Shown: positions 35,962 through 48,500 of the stretch, piece by piece | Numbering within the stretch: position 1 is the first letter of the stretch | How the letters are laid out: every line of letters starts with the position of its first letter | Source of the DNA: Corella eumyota | Taxonomy: Eukaryota; Chordata; Ascidiacea; Phlebobranchia; Corellidae | Direction: 5' to 3' | NCBI GenBank assembly: GCA_963082875.1 | Contig: OY720098.1 | Span: 11,780,001 to 11,844,000, forward strand | Length of the DNA: 64,000 bases | Position numbers and translations under genes: made by a program | Notes under the pieces: generated by a model | Databases searched by the model: none | What the model saw: the letters and a program-made list of their open reading frames with translations, nothing else | Told to the model about the DNA's origin: nothing

Positions 35962-37257
35962 AAACGTTTAAAGATTAAAGTTAATAATAGCTTTGTTACC
36001 TAAATTAAACACTAAAAATTTTATTAAACTCGTTGTATATTCTACGTTCTATATTTATTTACAAGTGATTTTATACCAAAAAGCTTGTTTTTTGGCCATT
36101 GTAGAAAGATAAAAAAAATCAAAAATTGCGATTGCATCACAACTTCCTAGAATATAACTTGATAAATGACATTTGAAGTACTTAGAAAATTCCACACGAT
36201 ATTTATGTTATTAACGACAGAGACTGTGTTGTCATATATTACAAAACTGATGTTTTGGAAAATCCGTTGCTTAAATAATACACTTGTTTGACTAATCGTA
36301 AACATTGGGATTGTATCAAAAAATAAATTTTACACTAATAAAATAAGGTATATATAATGTTTTTTTTGTTTTTTTTGTTTTTTTTTTGTATATATTTTTA
36401 TCCTCGATGTGGGAAAGTCGTTTGCGCGACTTAAACATAGAGTAACATAATTTACTCCGACCCAGTCTCGAGTCGCCTGTGGCAGTTTGGGATATTATAG
36501 AGACTATAATATATATTATCGAGTTTATTAAAACTCAAGGGCGCTACAGCATGAGATCAGTGGGGATTGAACCCACGACCTCATGTGTGGTGTAGCAAGA
36601 GTTCTTACCACTACACCACGCTGCCGGTTAGTATCTTTTACCCTTGCACCTACATTCAATTATAAATTCAATATTATGTTTATTACTTTATAATTGCAAA
36701 TTTTTTTATATTATTTTCAGGTGAAAGTTTTTTTTAATTGTTTTTTTTATTATAGTAGAAATTATTTAAAATGTGTACTGAAATATCATTTGATAAAAAC
36801 TAGATTGTTTGCATAACCGTAAGGTTGCGCTAAAGGGTCAAAAAATAATTTGAGTTGTGTTATTTGTTTTTAGATAATGTAGTACAAAGTGCAACGGCTC
36901 ATTTCCAAGAAGTTGAATTTCGCGATTGGATTTGCTTTTAAGAATTGTTACTTTCTTGGAGAATTCAAACGTTTTAGTAAATTAAAGATAGAGTGGTTTA
37001 ACTATATCAGTAAAAAAGGAAGTATTTTAATGTAATTTCAAGTAAAATACGCTAAAACGTAAAATACATTTTAGAAGTGACAGGCTGACAGACTAAACGT
37101 TTTTTCTTTTTAAATATAACAATTTTTTTTATTGTTGTTCATGGCTTAGGTAGCTAAAAATATTTAATATTTGTGTAGTTTTAATATACAGAATTTTCTA
37201 AAAAAGGTTCTTGTCAGCCTTGTAATCTCTAAATTAAAAGAAGTTAAAAAGATTAAA
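35962..37257. other. Intergenic: SELENOP-like and NCS-1 upstream regions
   Basis: The promoters of two divergently transcribed genes share this 1.3 kb, which also holds a tRNA-derived SINE (36358-36640). The NCS-1 side has an acceptor-like TTCTTGTCAG at about 37216. Nothing else recognised. Confidence 0.5.
36358..36640 (-). mobile_element. tRNA-derived SINE, copy 1 (best preserved)
   Basis: On the minus strand the head reads like a tRNA: A-box-like TGGTGTAGTGGTAAGA near 36624 and B-box GGTTCAATCCC near 36577. It is followed by GCTGTAGCGCCCTTGAG, then a non-tRNA body with the conserved CAAACTGCC...GACTGGGTC block near 36490-36460. It ends in an A-rich tail (the T-run at 36361-36389 on the plus strand). 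The tRNA part is not a clean cloverleaf, so this is a retroposon, not a tRNA gene. It may be the tRNA-SINE described in Ciona (Cics-1), which I cannot verify here. Confidence 0.8.
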
Positions 37258-39313
37258 ATGGGAAATAGAAAAAGCAGATTAAGACCAGAAGTTTTGGAAA
37301 AATTAACAAAGGAAACAAAATGTAAGTAAATTTTTTTAATTGAATTTGTGTATCATTATCATCAAGTTAATTACCACTTAAAATTTTTAATTTTGTTGTT
37401 AATTTAGTTACTGAAGCAGAACTTCATCAATGGCATAAAGGTTTTCTACATGATTGTCCAAGTGGAAAATTAACTTATGATGAGTTTCAAGGAATATATA
37501 GACAATTTTTCCCGCAGGTAGGGTCATCATTAATTTAAATGGCAAATTAAGTGGTTATTAATAATTTGTGGTTAAGATATATACCAAACAATATCCTGTC
37601 TATGATAGAAATATTTAACTGTAATACAAAGTTATCTTAATTACAATTGCATTTGATCTATAAAAGTAGGATATTTTAAATGCCACAATTTTTGCACTTT
37701 TTTGTATATCTTTATCCCAAATGTGAAAATTTAGGCTTTATGGCTTTAGCATAAAGTCCATTTGTTACCCTGACCCAGTCTTAAGTTGCCTTTGGCAGTT
37801 TTGGATTTTATTTAGCATTTTGTCAGATAGTTAACCTGCTGATTGGTTTTTGATAGCAAAGTTTATATTATTTGTGTATTGTCTTACTTAAGAACGCTAT
37901 GACATGGAAGTATTGTAATTAAACTGATGAGCTTATGTTGTAGCTAAGTGTTCTAACCACTCCACCCACGCTTCTGGTTAACTTGTAAACATGACTGTGT
38001 TGTAATTAATCACTTTTTGCATTTAGGGTAATTCAGGAAAGTTTGCTAAATTTGTGTTTACAACATTTGATGAAAATAAGGATGGTTCAGTAGAGTTTGA
38101 AGAATTTATTATGGCACTTAGTGTAACATCCCGTGGAAATCTTGACGAGAAACTTCACTGTAGGTTTATAAGTTAAATTTTTCTTGAACACCAAAATGAT
38201 GTAAAAGGATAGTTACAAATACATTTTTTAGCAATCCATGTCAATGAATTGTCTTTGAATTATCGCATGATATCATTCAACAGTTTTATAAATGACTTTT
38301 AAGAATCAATTGTTTAATTTTTATATTTTTGCTATTTAGTTTTTAATAACCATTGTTTTATAGGGGCTTTTCAGCTTTATGACTTAGATAACGATGGATT
38401 TATCACAAAAGAAGAAATGTTAAATATTGTTGAAGCTATATTTGCCATGGTGGTAAGAAAATTTTAACTTAAAAAATAATTAATCAACAAATTTTAAAAA
38501 TTCTTTTGAATTTTTAAAGAGATTTTTTTAATGTGCATTATGACATGCAGTGTTTTACGACATATGTTGTGTTATTAATAATTTAACAAGCTAATGCGAA
38601 TTGTTGTGTGGTGACTGATAAATCTGAATATAGAACAGCCAACATATAATTAGGATCCGGTTAGGCATGTACTTATTGAATTTATGTACCTGTCTTTCAA
38701 CAAATCTTGGTTTTTTTAAAAACGACTTGGAGTACTTTTTCCAAAAAATATCTTTCCTTTTTTAAAAAATAAAGTTTTTTTTTGTTTGTGGAAAAGGGGG
38801 ATAATGTTAATTTACCAGAGGAAGAAAATACTCCACAAAAAAGAGTTGAAAAAATCTTTAAACTTATGGACAAGGTATATATATAGAAAACTAGTATTTC
38901 TTGAAGTGGTAGTTATTGTCTAGCAAAATAATGTATCCATAGTTATTACAACATTTTTTAGTTGACTAGCTTTTATTTTAAACTAAGTTTTTGATTTGTT
39001 TTTTTATTTACTGTGCTGGCTAGAATTTGGTATCATACTAATACCATTTAAGACATACTAATATCATTTAATTTTTAAACAATACTAAAGTCCTACTAGC
39101 ATCAATATAGCATTTAAACTCTGTATTAAATATTCTTTTCCAAAATATCAAAAAAACTATAATCTTTTGGGTAAATGTCAAACATGAATAAAATATCAAA
39201 TTTTTTTGCCTTAGAATAAAGATGGAAAATTAACAATGGACGAATTTTTGGTTGGTGCAAAAAGTGATCCTTCTATTGTTCAGGCTCTTTCAATTTATGA
39301 TGGTTTGGTTTAA
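37258..39313 (+). CDS. NCS1: Neuronal calcium sensor 1 (frequenin), 190 aa
   Basis: Exons: 37258-37321, 37408-37517, 38027-38159, 38364-38452, 38797-38874, 39215-39313; 573 nt in frame, giving exactly the family length of 190 aa. NCS-1 is a myristoylated EF-hand Ca2+ sensor acting at membranes on PI4-kinase, GPCR regulation and exocytosis. Seen: N-myristoylation start [11 protein letters not shown]; degenerate EF1 with CPSG ([13 protein letters not shown]); functional EF2 [12 protein letters not shown] (73-84), EF3 [12 protein letters not shown] (109-120) and EF4 [12 protein letters not shown] (157-168); signature [21 protein letters not shown]; and C-terminal [13 protein letters not shown]. 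The linker and tail separate it from hippocalcin and visinin. A SINE relic sits in intron 2. Confidence 0.97.
37695..37990 (-). mobile_element. tRNA-derived SINE, copy 2 (degenerate), in NCS-1 intron 2
   Basis: Aligns over its length with copy 1: a T-rich end with TTGTATAT..TTTATCCC, the block GACCCAGTCTTAAGTTGCCTTTGGCAG near 37770 (plus strand), then AACGCTATGACATG, and a decayed tRNA head (AACCACTCCACCCACGCT near 37955). Promoter boxes are eroded, so it is older. It lies antisense to NCS-1. Confidence 0.7.
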
Positions 39314-42300
39314 ATTTTTTTTTTTAGTTTCTGTTACAGTGCGGTCCAAATTTTACACTTTTCGTTAAAGTGTATTCTGTTTTAGTCAACAGTACTTTAC
39401 CTGTTGGATTTTATACCAAATAATTGGTGTGTCTTAAATTTCATGAAGCTTTGATGTTGTTTTGCAATTCTATTTAACTTAATCATTTATTAGTACAGCA
39501 CATTTACTCCAGTTATCTGAAATAGTTTAATATTAATAGATATGCATACAAATACTTATCCTCGAAACCTGTTTTGCTAGAGTGTGTTTGTTTTTGTAAC
39601 AACTGGCGTCCCAGACCACAATATTTTTTTTCTATTTTTGTAACATTTTATTTGTCTCCTGGTTTGTTTGTTTAGTGAATTATGGAAAGGCTTGTTGGTT
39701 TAACAAAGCGTTGATTGAGCTTATTTTATTGTCGTTTAGACAAAATTCAATGCAAATTTGATTAGCACTGCTCTTATCTTACATACTGCTCACATAACAT
39801 AACTTTGTTTAAAAAAAACGGTTTTAGTGTTATGTTTTTTTAATTAATAATAAGCAAGCTTAATTTTTGTTTTCTTTTAAATTCATTTTCCATTCCTATT
39901 GTGTTAATTTGCTAAATCATTCTTACTTTTTATGATTTTAAATCAATCTGGTACTAATGAATAATGTTCACTGTATGTGTCAGCATTTATTAATATATCG
40001 GGTTAGATTGCTGAAGCTTTTTTGTAATTGTGAGTTGCACTTTTTTACATTTTTAAATAAGATTGAAGTTTTATGGTGTTAAACCAAACTCTTTGGCTCT
40101 TGGCTAATAATGATTTAAAATGGTAAAATTTTGAATCTTTTTTTAAAAAAGTTTAAAAAATTGTTTGTAGTAGTAGTATTTTTTTGTAATTGTGTCATGT
40201 TTTGTTTAATTCTGTACGTTTTGTGACATATAAACAACAATTATTTCTTGACATTTTCGTCCTTTTATTGGATTTGTTGACAGTAGTGTCACAAATGCTT
40301 AGGGATTTCATTTCACATTAAATATTCATAGAAATAAGCGAAACAGTGCTTTTTAAGCTCTCACAATTTGCCAATAATCATCCATAATTAATTTTATGTA
40401 AGGCTGACTTTTCTCACAAGGGCTGCGTTTTTATTTTAAAATTTTTTTCAACTTGGGTTATGGAACTTGTGCTACTTTTGGTTGTAAAAAACTTGTTAAA
40501 TTATTATCAATTTGGTGTTTTCAGACTGTAATTTTTGTTGTTGTAAAGGTTTAAAGTCGTTAAACAACGTTTTTTGTCGGTTATATCTTATGTAATATGC
40601 CTAATTTTTTTATTTCAACACCGTCAAGTGCAACTGGTAACCTTTAACGATTTAACGCAGCAACGTGATTATAGCCTACTGGGAATAAAAACATCAATAG
40701 AAACAAACTACTGTTAAGAACCATGCACCTTTTAGTATGTACAGTAAATAGGGGTCAAGTAATGATTTACTTTCATTTTTAACATAGGGCTTTCAATTTC
40801 AATCATGGATATTCGTTATAAAATGATAAACTTTTAATTCGTTACATACATTTTTAAGTGTATGTCAACGGCATTATTGCGTCATAAGATAAACACGGGA
40901 GCATGTTAACTACGTTTGCTTAGGGCAACAACCTTGGTAAATAATTGAACGCGCGACTTCCTGTTCGATAGTAAGTTAATCTACTAGGCTATAGAGTTCC
41001 TGGTTTTTTTATGATGTATATCAATATCGTATGGCGTATTTAAAAACCAAAACCATTTCAAACATTAAGAACCTACATTGTTTTAATATTTGAATTAAAA
41101 TACGGAAAAATTTGGCGTTTTTCTTAAAACCACAAAAATATTTAAACTTTCAATTCTAGTGTCGTCTGTTGTTTTTTCTGGCGATTTCAACTGTTGTTCT
41201 AAATAGAAACTAACCTTAATAATTAATGTACGGCGATACAATTTTAAAATCAATGTTTTTTCGTGATTTAATTTTTTAAATTTTCCAGCATCACCTATAT
41301 CACGTGGCATAGTGTTTGTTTTTAAAAGGCTTGGCGAGAATAATAATTTATCAATTATTTACGACTAAAAATTGGGTTTTTGAACGGCGTTATTAACGTG
41401 TAATGTGATAGGAGGTAGCATAATGATAATTTATTGTCTGCATATGTCATGAATATAATTACCTTGCTTTTAATTAAATATAATAAAGTAATTTGTATTT
41501 TAATCTGTTGAAATTAAATTTTTGCTTAGTCAAGTTTCAAATTTTTTAGCATGTTTGTGGTACATTATGTTGTAAATTATAAAAAAATCGTTCTGTGCAA
41601 ACGCCCTTTTAATTTTATGTCGTCGATAGTACTATTAATTTTTATGTCATTCTATTTCATTACTGTTGTCAAGATATTTTGAACCTGTAGTTGTGTCATA
41701 TATTTGTTTTTGTGCATCGTCCGTTTTAGCAATACAACCATCTATGTTATGGTAATCAAAGATTGTTATGGCAATAATATAACGTAGTGATAAGCGCCTA
41801 ACTTTGAATGCTAAAAAATTAAGGCAATAATTATTTTACCAAATACTGACTTATTGACATTAATTTATTTTTTTAATTCAAAAATTAGAAATTTTTCGGT
41901 TGCTGTTAAGCATTTACGTTTTACTGTTTTTCCGTGATTTTAGTTCCCGAATATATAAAGTCACGTGATTTTTGACATATACTTTTTTCACTTGTGCGTG
42001 CAGCCTTTAACAGTAACTTTTATTTTTTCTTGTGCTGTAGTGCGAATTGTTTTAATAAATTAACTATTTGCTGATTAGTTTTAAGATAAAAAATTGGTTA
42101 ACATAATAATAATTTTGACGTGCAGTCGCTTTTTGTGCTATTATTGTAAACCGTAATTGTTAGTAATAGTATTGCTTTAATTATAATTATGTCTAATTTT
42201 TCCAATAAAAATGTATTTTTTTCAGTTGTTGGCTGAATATATTTTTTCATAGAACCAAAATCCTGAAATTTGTTTTTCGTGTAAGCAGTTTTCCTTGTAT

Positions 42301-42564
42301 TACGCATAACAATTACAGGTACATTTTAGAGGTTAAATATTACATAGAGGTAAAATTTATATAAATGAAAAAATTTATATAAAATTTATATAAGTGTGTA
42401 GGCATAGTAACCCTTCATAAAAAGTAGGCGTTTGTGTTGCATTGTCAGCTTGCTGGTCTAATAGGAAAAAATGATGTAGTAAAATTAAATTGTTTGTAAT
42501 GTAAAATGCATTGCTGAAACCAAGGCAACTTGTTTCCAGTTTTTGTAGAAAGTGTAAATGAATG
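39314..42564. other. 3' flanks of NCS-1 and SLC6 genes
   Basis: These two genes converge across 3.2 kb of AT-rich DNA, which probably includes a long NCS-1 3' UTR. One ORF on the minus strand (41310-41095, MPRDIGDAGKFKKLN...) contains an LYR tripeptide but has no splice or family support. A possible SINE relic is at about 40870-41010. Confidence 0.4.
40870..41010 (-). mobile_element. Possible old tRNA-SINE remnant
   Basis: On the minus strand TAGCCTAGTAGATTAAC resembles a decayed tRNA A-box region. GCGTTCAATTATTTACC resembles a B box, and it is followed by GGTTGTTGCCCTAAGC, a motif common after tRNA heads in animal SINEs. It differs in body from the other copies, so it may be another family or chance. 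Confidence 0.3.
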
Positions 42565-45500
42565 TTAGACTGCGGTATTCCCATTCAAGATGTTTTTTTC
42601 TATCGCTTTATAGTCTTTGTTTTGTACTGCATGCGGCCAGTCTTTAACTTTAAAGATTTTGGTCAAACGCTAAAAATAAAATTGGCAAACAAATTAACCT
42701 AACAAGCACCTTTTCCTTGTTTGTTTATTTTAACAAAAACAAGATTTGGGGTTTGAGTTAAATTGTCCAGAGTTTAAGTGTTTTTTCAGGTTAAAATAAT
42801 GTGATACTATTAGGCTTTACATTCAAGGTGTTTTTAACAATTTGCATAAAATTTAAATTTGGTATCAAGTATTTACCTCCCTAAAACTTCCCTTGCTTGT
42901 TATCATGGCATGGAAGAAAAATCCTGGAACACACACCATTGATGTAAGTGATAATAACCAACCAACACCGTTCGCCCAAGTAGGGTAAACGTAATTGTTT
43001 AGTGTTATTGGCGAGTATGTAACGCAGTAAAACACGAATATAAACTACCAACAAAATAATAGAGAATTGAGCTTATGAGCTACGTTACTTTTGGAAGTTT
43101 GTGTTTCTATGACAAAGTTTTTATTCTTCTTTTTATACAAATCGTTTTCTCCTTTTAAATTGCGCCCTACACTTACCAAGCAAATAACTGGGGAGAAGTA
43201 GCGGTAGCACAACTTAAAGTACGGGGTGGGATAATACCCAATCATCATCTTAACTTCATCATAAAATCGATCTACCCCATAGAAGTAACCAACCGCGATT
43301 GATTGAAAAAATGTCATCCACAGTAGCGCTATACCACTTGCTCCATACAAGTTAAATAGCTCGAACACGTATATTCCGCCCTAAAGAAATACACCTTAAA
43401 TTAGACATTAAAGTATTATTTTAATATGTAGCCTGTATTTTTAAGTAGAGTTTCTTTTCTGATGACGTTAGTTTGTTCTTACGTCAGTTAGTAGCGGGAT
43501 GCCCAGTATAATAAATATGCAGCTCACAACAGCTGTAACCTTTTCCCTTCCGTATTTTGTTTTGATCAAGTGTGGCCACAAATCAATGACTGTCGTTACT
43601 GAAGCTTCAACGCCAGAAAACTAAAAAGAAAAAAGTTTCAATTATTCAGTTACGTGGTCTGTTCAGTTATGTGGTCTTTTTTTATGAAAAACAAAACCTA
43701 TCAATACAAGGTAAAATAATAACGTCACGACATTTAAATAGAACACCGAATTAATTTTATTTGTATTAAAAAAGAACAAGGAAACTTTAAAATGCAGAAA
43801 GTGTGAACCTAGACTTTGTAGTATAATATTTATTTAGTTTTATACCTGCGTGTCCACACCGACCATGAATAGCGTGATAAAGAATAAAATCAACCATAAT
43901 CTTGGAATAGGCAAAAGCGAGAGTCCTACTGGATATACGATAAACACCAATCCAGGTCCTGAAATCATATTAAATATTAACATTACCTTAGAAACATTTT
44001 AATTAGATTTTATAGGCCTATGATAGCTGTCCAAGCACCTATGATAGCTGTCCAAGTTACATATAAATTTAAATTTGTTTTTTAATTAGATTTATTAAAA
44101 TGGTTTACAGTTTATCACCTTATTTTAGAATAGTTTATTCACCTTCGCTGGCGACTTCGCTAATGTCTTTTGATTGAACGACAGACATATGTCCAAGGAT
44201 ACAAAAAATTACAAAAGATGCAAATATTGACGTTAAGCTACAGGTACTTGCCAGAAAAATGGATTGCCTAAGAAAAACGTAAAGAAAATACTTTACAGGG
44301 CTTTGAGCATTTGTGTACATTTCCTTCCATTTAATAAGGTCTTACCTGTAACAGTTATTGTGAAAACTGTTATAACTGGAAAACGAAATGAGTACTGTAA
44401 AACATATTCCGTAGGAATAAAAGATTTGACTCCCAGCGTCGACCCATACCTGAATTAAACCGATATATGTACAGCTTATAAAATTTAACTTTTAGTGTAA
44501 AAATCGTTCTTTGCCAACACCACAATTAGTAAGGGAACAACATTCATTTTCCGATTTAAATAAAGTTCATAAAATTTGCAACTTACTTTTGAATCTGCTA
44601 GTTTTGTAAAGTTAGGCATTAAAAAATATTTAATTCCATCTCCAGCGCCCTCCAGTGTTACACCTCTCACGAACAGAATAAACAACATAATGTAAGGAAT
44701 TGTAGCTGTCACGTAAACAACCTTTGTAGTATAATTTAAAACAAAGTAACTACTGAGTGTTTTCTTTTTAAGTTAAAAATCTAACCTTTCCACTTGATCT
44801 TGTTCCCTTGAAAATACAACCATACACAACAACCCACGAAACCAACGAACAGACGACAATCGGCCAATTTGTTATATTTCCTATGTCATCTATTCCCGAG
44901 GATTGTCGCAGAATATAATTCCTTAAAAATAAAAAAGTTTAATTAAATTAAAGAAATATCTGATAATGAATACAAACACAGCCTATACCTCCAAAATTCC
45001 GTTGTAGCAGTAGTGGTATTTTGGTTAAATGACATATTTGAAGAAACATTTCCTAATAAATCCATTGATTTGTAAGCCTCAAAAGGTGATACACAATTAG
45101 CGGAATTCCACCAATTACCTAAACAGGTATATCTTATATAGAAAAAACATTTTTTTATACATTTAGTTTAGTACTAACCACATGTAGTCCAAGGAAAATC
45201 TCCAGGCATGCAACTATGCACTAAATACAAAATAGACCATGCCAGTATCAGCCCATAATATATATTAGCCATTATTATCAATACACTGCAACCATATCCT
45301 ATTCCCTGAAAAATTTAAATAACTAGATTTATTTGATAAATAAAATATGGTTCGAAATTGTTTGATTCTTTTTTATAAATATAATTTATTTAGTAGGTTT
45401 ATTAATTAATTTATAAATTTAAATATAAACTTTTTTATATTTAAACCTAATTTTAAAAAGCGAACACGCACTCATTGATATTGTAATATAAAAGTAAACT

Positions 45501-48500
45501 AAATTTAAAAGCAAAATACCGATCTTAATTTTTAGTAATCAAACAAGTATTAAAATATAATAATAACAAAACAATTGAAACAAAAATTTTACACATTTTT
45601 TACTTATATTTTAACATTTTACTTAAATTTTCAACCAATATTTTTTACTTTAATGGACAGCGAAAAGGACGATTTTTGACGGCGACCAGAACGCTATTAA
45701 ATTATTGAAGCGTTAAACTCACACTGATTCATTATTTTATAAAAAAACAAAAATAATGATTAAACAATATTTAGCTAGAGTTAAATCTTCATTTTAAATA
45801 GCAACATACAAAATAATAATACCAACAACATATTAAAATTTCAGCAAATTTAATCTTTAAATTTTAATAATAAAATATATTAATTAGTAATTAGTGATAA
45901 TTAAATGTCGTTAATAGGAGGTTTGCGATTCGTTGGGATAATAACAAACATACTAAAAATTTAGAACTTTTAGTTTTAAAGAACAAAAGTTATCGTCTTT
46001 CAAAATTCGTCAAATAAGAATAAAAACAATAGTAACTAGATTTATTTGATAAATAAAATATGGTTCGAAATCGTTTGATTCTTTTTATAAATATAATTTA
46101 TTTAGTAGGTTTATTAAATAAATTATAAATTTAAATACTAGAACAATAGAAATAAAACTAGTCCAGACCCGCGACCTTAAAATTAAGTTAGACCCTAGAA
46201 CAATAGAAACTAGATTTATTTGATAAATAAAATATGGTTCGAAATTGTTTGATTTTTTTTATAAATATAATTTATTTAGTAGGTTTATTAATTAAATTAT
46301 AAATTTAAATATGAACTTTTTTATATTTAAACCTAATTTTAACAAACGAACACGCACTCATTGATATTGTAATATAAAAGTAAACTAAATTTAAAAGCAA
46401 AGTACCGATCTTAATTTTTTAGTAATCAAACAAGTATTAAAATATAATAATAACAAAACAATTAAAACGAAAATTTTACGCATTGTTTACTTATATTTTA
46501 ACATTTTACTTAAATTTTCAACCAATATTTTTTACTTTAATGGACAGCGAAAAGGACGATTTTTGACGGCGACCAGAACGCTATTAAGTTATTCAAGCGT
46601 TAAACTCAGACTGATTCGTTATTTTATAAAAAAACTAAAATAATGATTAAACGATATTTAGCTAGAGTTAAATCTTCATTTTAAATAGCAACATACAAAA
46701 TAATAATACCAACAACATATTAAAATTTCAGCAAATTTAATCTTTAAATTTTAATAATAAAATATATTAATTAGTAATTAGTGACATTTAAATGTCGTTA
46801 ATACGAGGTTTGCGATTCGTTGGGATAATAACAAACATACTAAAAATTTAGAACTTTTAGTTTTAAAGAACAAAAGTTATCGTCTTTCAAAATTTGTCAA
46901 ATAAGAATAAAAACAATAATAACTAGAACAATGGAAATAAAACTAGTCCAGACCCGCGACCTTAAAATTAAGTTAGACCCTAGAACAATAGAAATAAAAC
47001 TAGTCCAGTCCCGCGACCCTAAAAATAAGAAAAGATAAAACTTATTAAACAAAGAAAAAATAGAGCATAACCAACGCGATAAAAATTCATTAAACCAACA
47101 CAAAATTCCAATTTATGTATTAAACTTTATAATATAATTATCGAATAAATGTTCTTTACACAATATTATAGAGATTTTATAAAATTTATCATTTGTATCA
47201 TGATTTTAAATCAATAAAAATGTAACAACCAAATATTGATTTGATTTTTAATAAAAAACAAGCAATTAATATTTATTATAAACAACCAAAAATTAATTTT
47301 TATACCGTTTTTGAGTAGAAACTTTTACACACATTTAACTTAGATTTTTATATTTTACTTATACTTTCAACCAATACTTTTTACTTCAACTCAGACAGCG
47401 AAAAAGACGATATTTGACGGCGACCAGAACGCTATTAAATCATTCAAGCGTTAAACTCACTCTGATCCATTATTTTATAAATAAACCCAAAATAATTAAA
47501 CGATAATTAGCTAAAGTTAAATATTTATTTTAAACAGCAACATACAAAATAATAATAATAATAGCAACAACATATTAAAATTTCAGAAAATTTAACATTT
47601 AAATTTTAATAATAAAATATATTAATTAGTAATTAGTGATAATTAAATGTCGTAAATAGGAGGTTTGCGATTCGTTGGGATAATAACAAACATACTAAAA
47701 ATTTAGAACTTTTAGATTTAAAGAACAAAAGTTATCGTCTTTCAAAATTCTGACTAGAAAGAATAAAAACAATAATAATAATAATAATAAATACACTGAC
47801 AATAACAATATGTTTCGAAATCTAAGATTTCGAACCATAATAAAACTAGTCCAGTCCCGCGACCCTAAAAATAAGAAAAGATAAAACTTATTAAACAAAG
47901 AAAAAATAAAGCATAACCAACGCGATAAAAATTCATTAAACCAACACAAAATTCCAATTTATGTATTAAACTTTATAATATAATTATCGAATAAATGTTC
48001 TTTGCACAATATTATGGAGATTTTATAAAATTTACCATTTGTATCATGATTTTAAATCAATAAAAATGTAACAACCAAATATTGATTTGATTTTTAATAA
48101 AAAACAAGCAATTAATATTTATTATAAACAACCAAAAATTAATTTTTATACCGTTTTTGAGTAGAAACTTTTACACACATTTAACTTAGATTTTCATATT
48201 TTACTTATACTTTCAACCAATACTTTTTACTTCAACTCAGACAGCGAAAAAGACGATATTTGACGGCGACCAGAACGCTATTAAATCATTCAAGCGTTAA
48301 ACTCACTCTGATCCATTATTTTATAAATAAACCCAAATTAATTAAACGATAATTAGCTAAAGTTAAATATTTATTTTAAACAGCAACATACAAAATAATA
48401 ATAATAATAGCAACAACATATTAAAATTTCAGAAAACTTAACATTTAAATTTTAATAATAAAATATATTAATTAGTAATTAGTGATAATTAAATGTCGTA

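Noticed and set aside
36560-36635. Functional tRNA gene
   Set aside because: A and B boxes are present, but the arms do not pair into a clean acceptor stem. The same head recurs with a conserved non-tRNA body and A-rich tail, so it is a SINE.
41095-41310. LYR-motif mitochondrial protein
   Set aside because: Only the tripeptide LYR in a Lys-rich 71-codon ORF supports it; no splice partners and no wider family match.
46897-47949. Two related ORFs ([13 protein letters not shown]...) as a repeated small gene
   Set aside because: They are on the array units, repeat with them, differ after the shared part, and have no codon-level conservation signal or start context.
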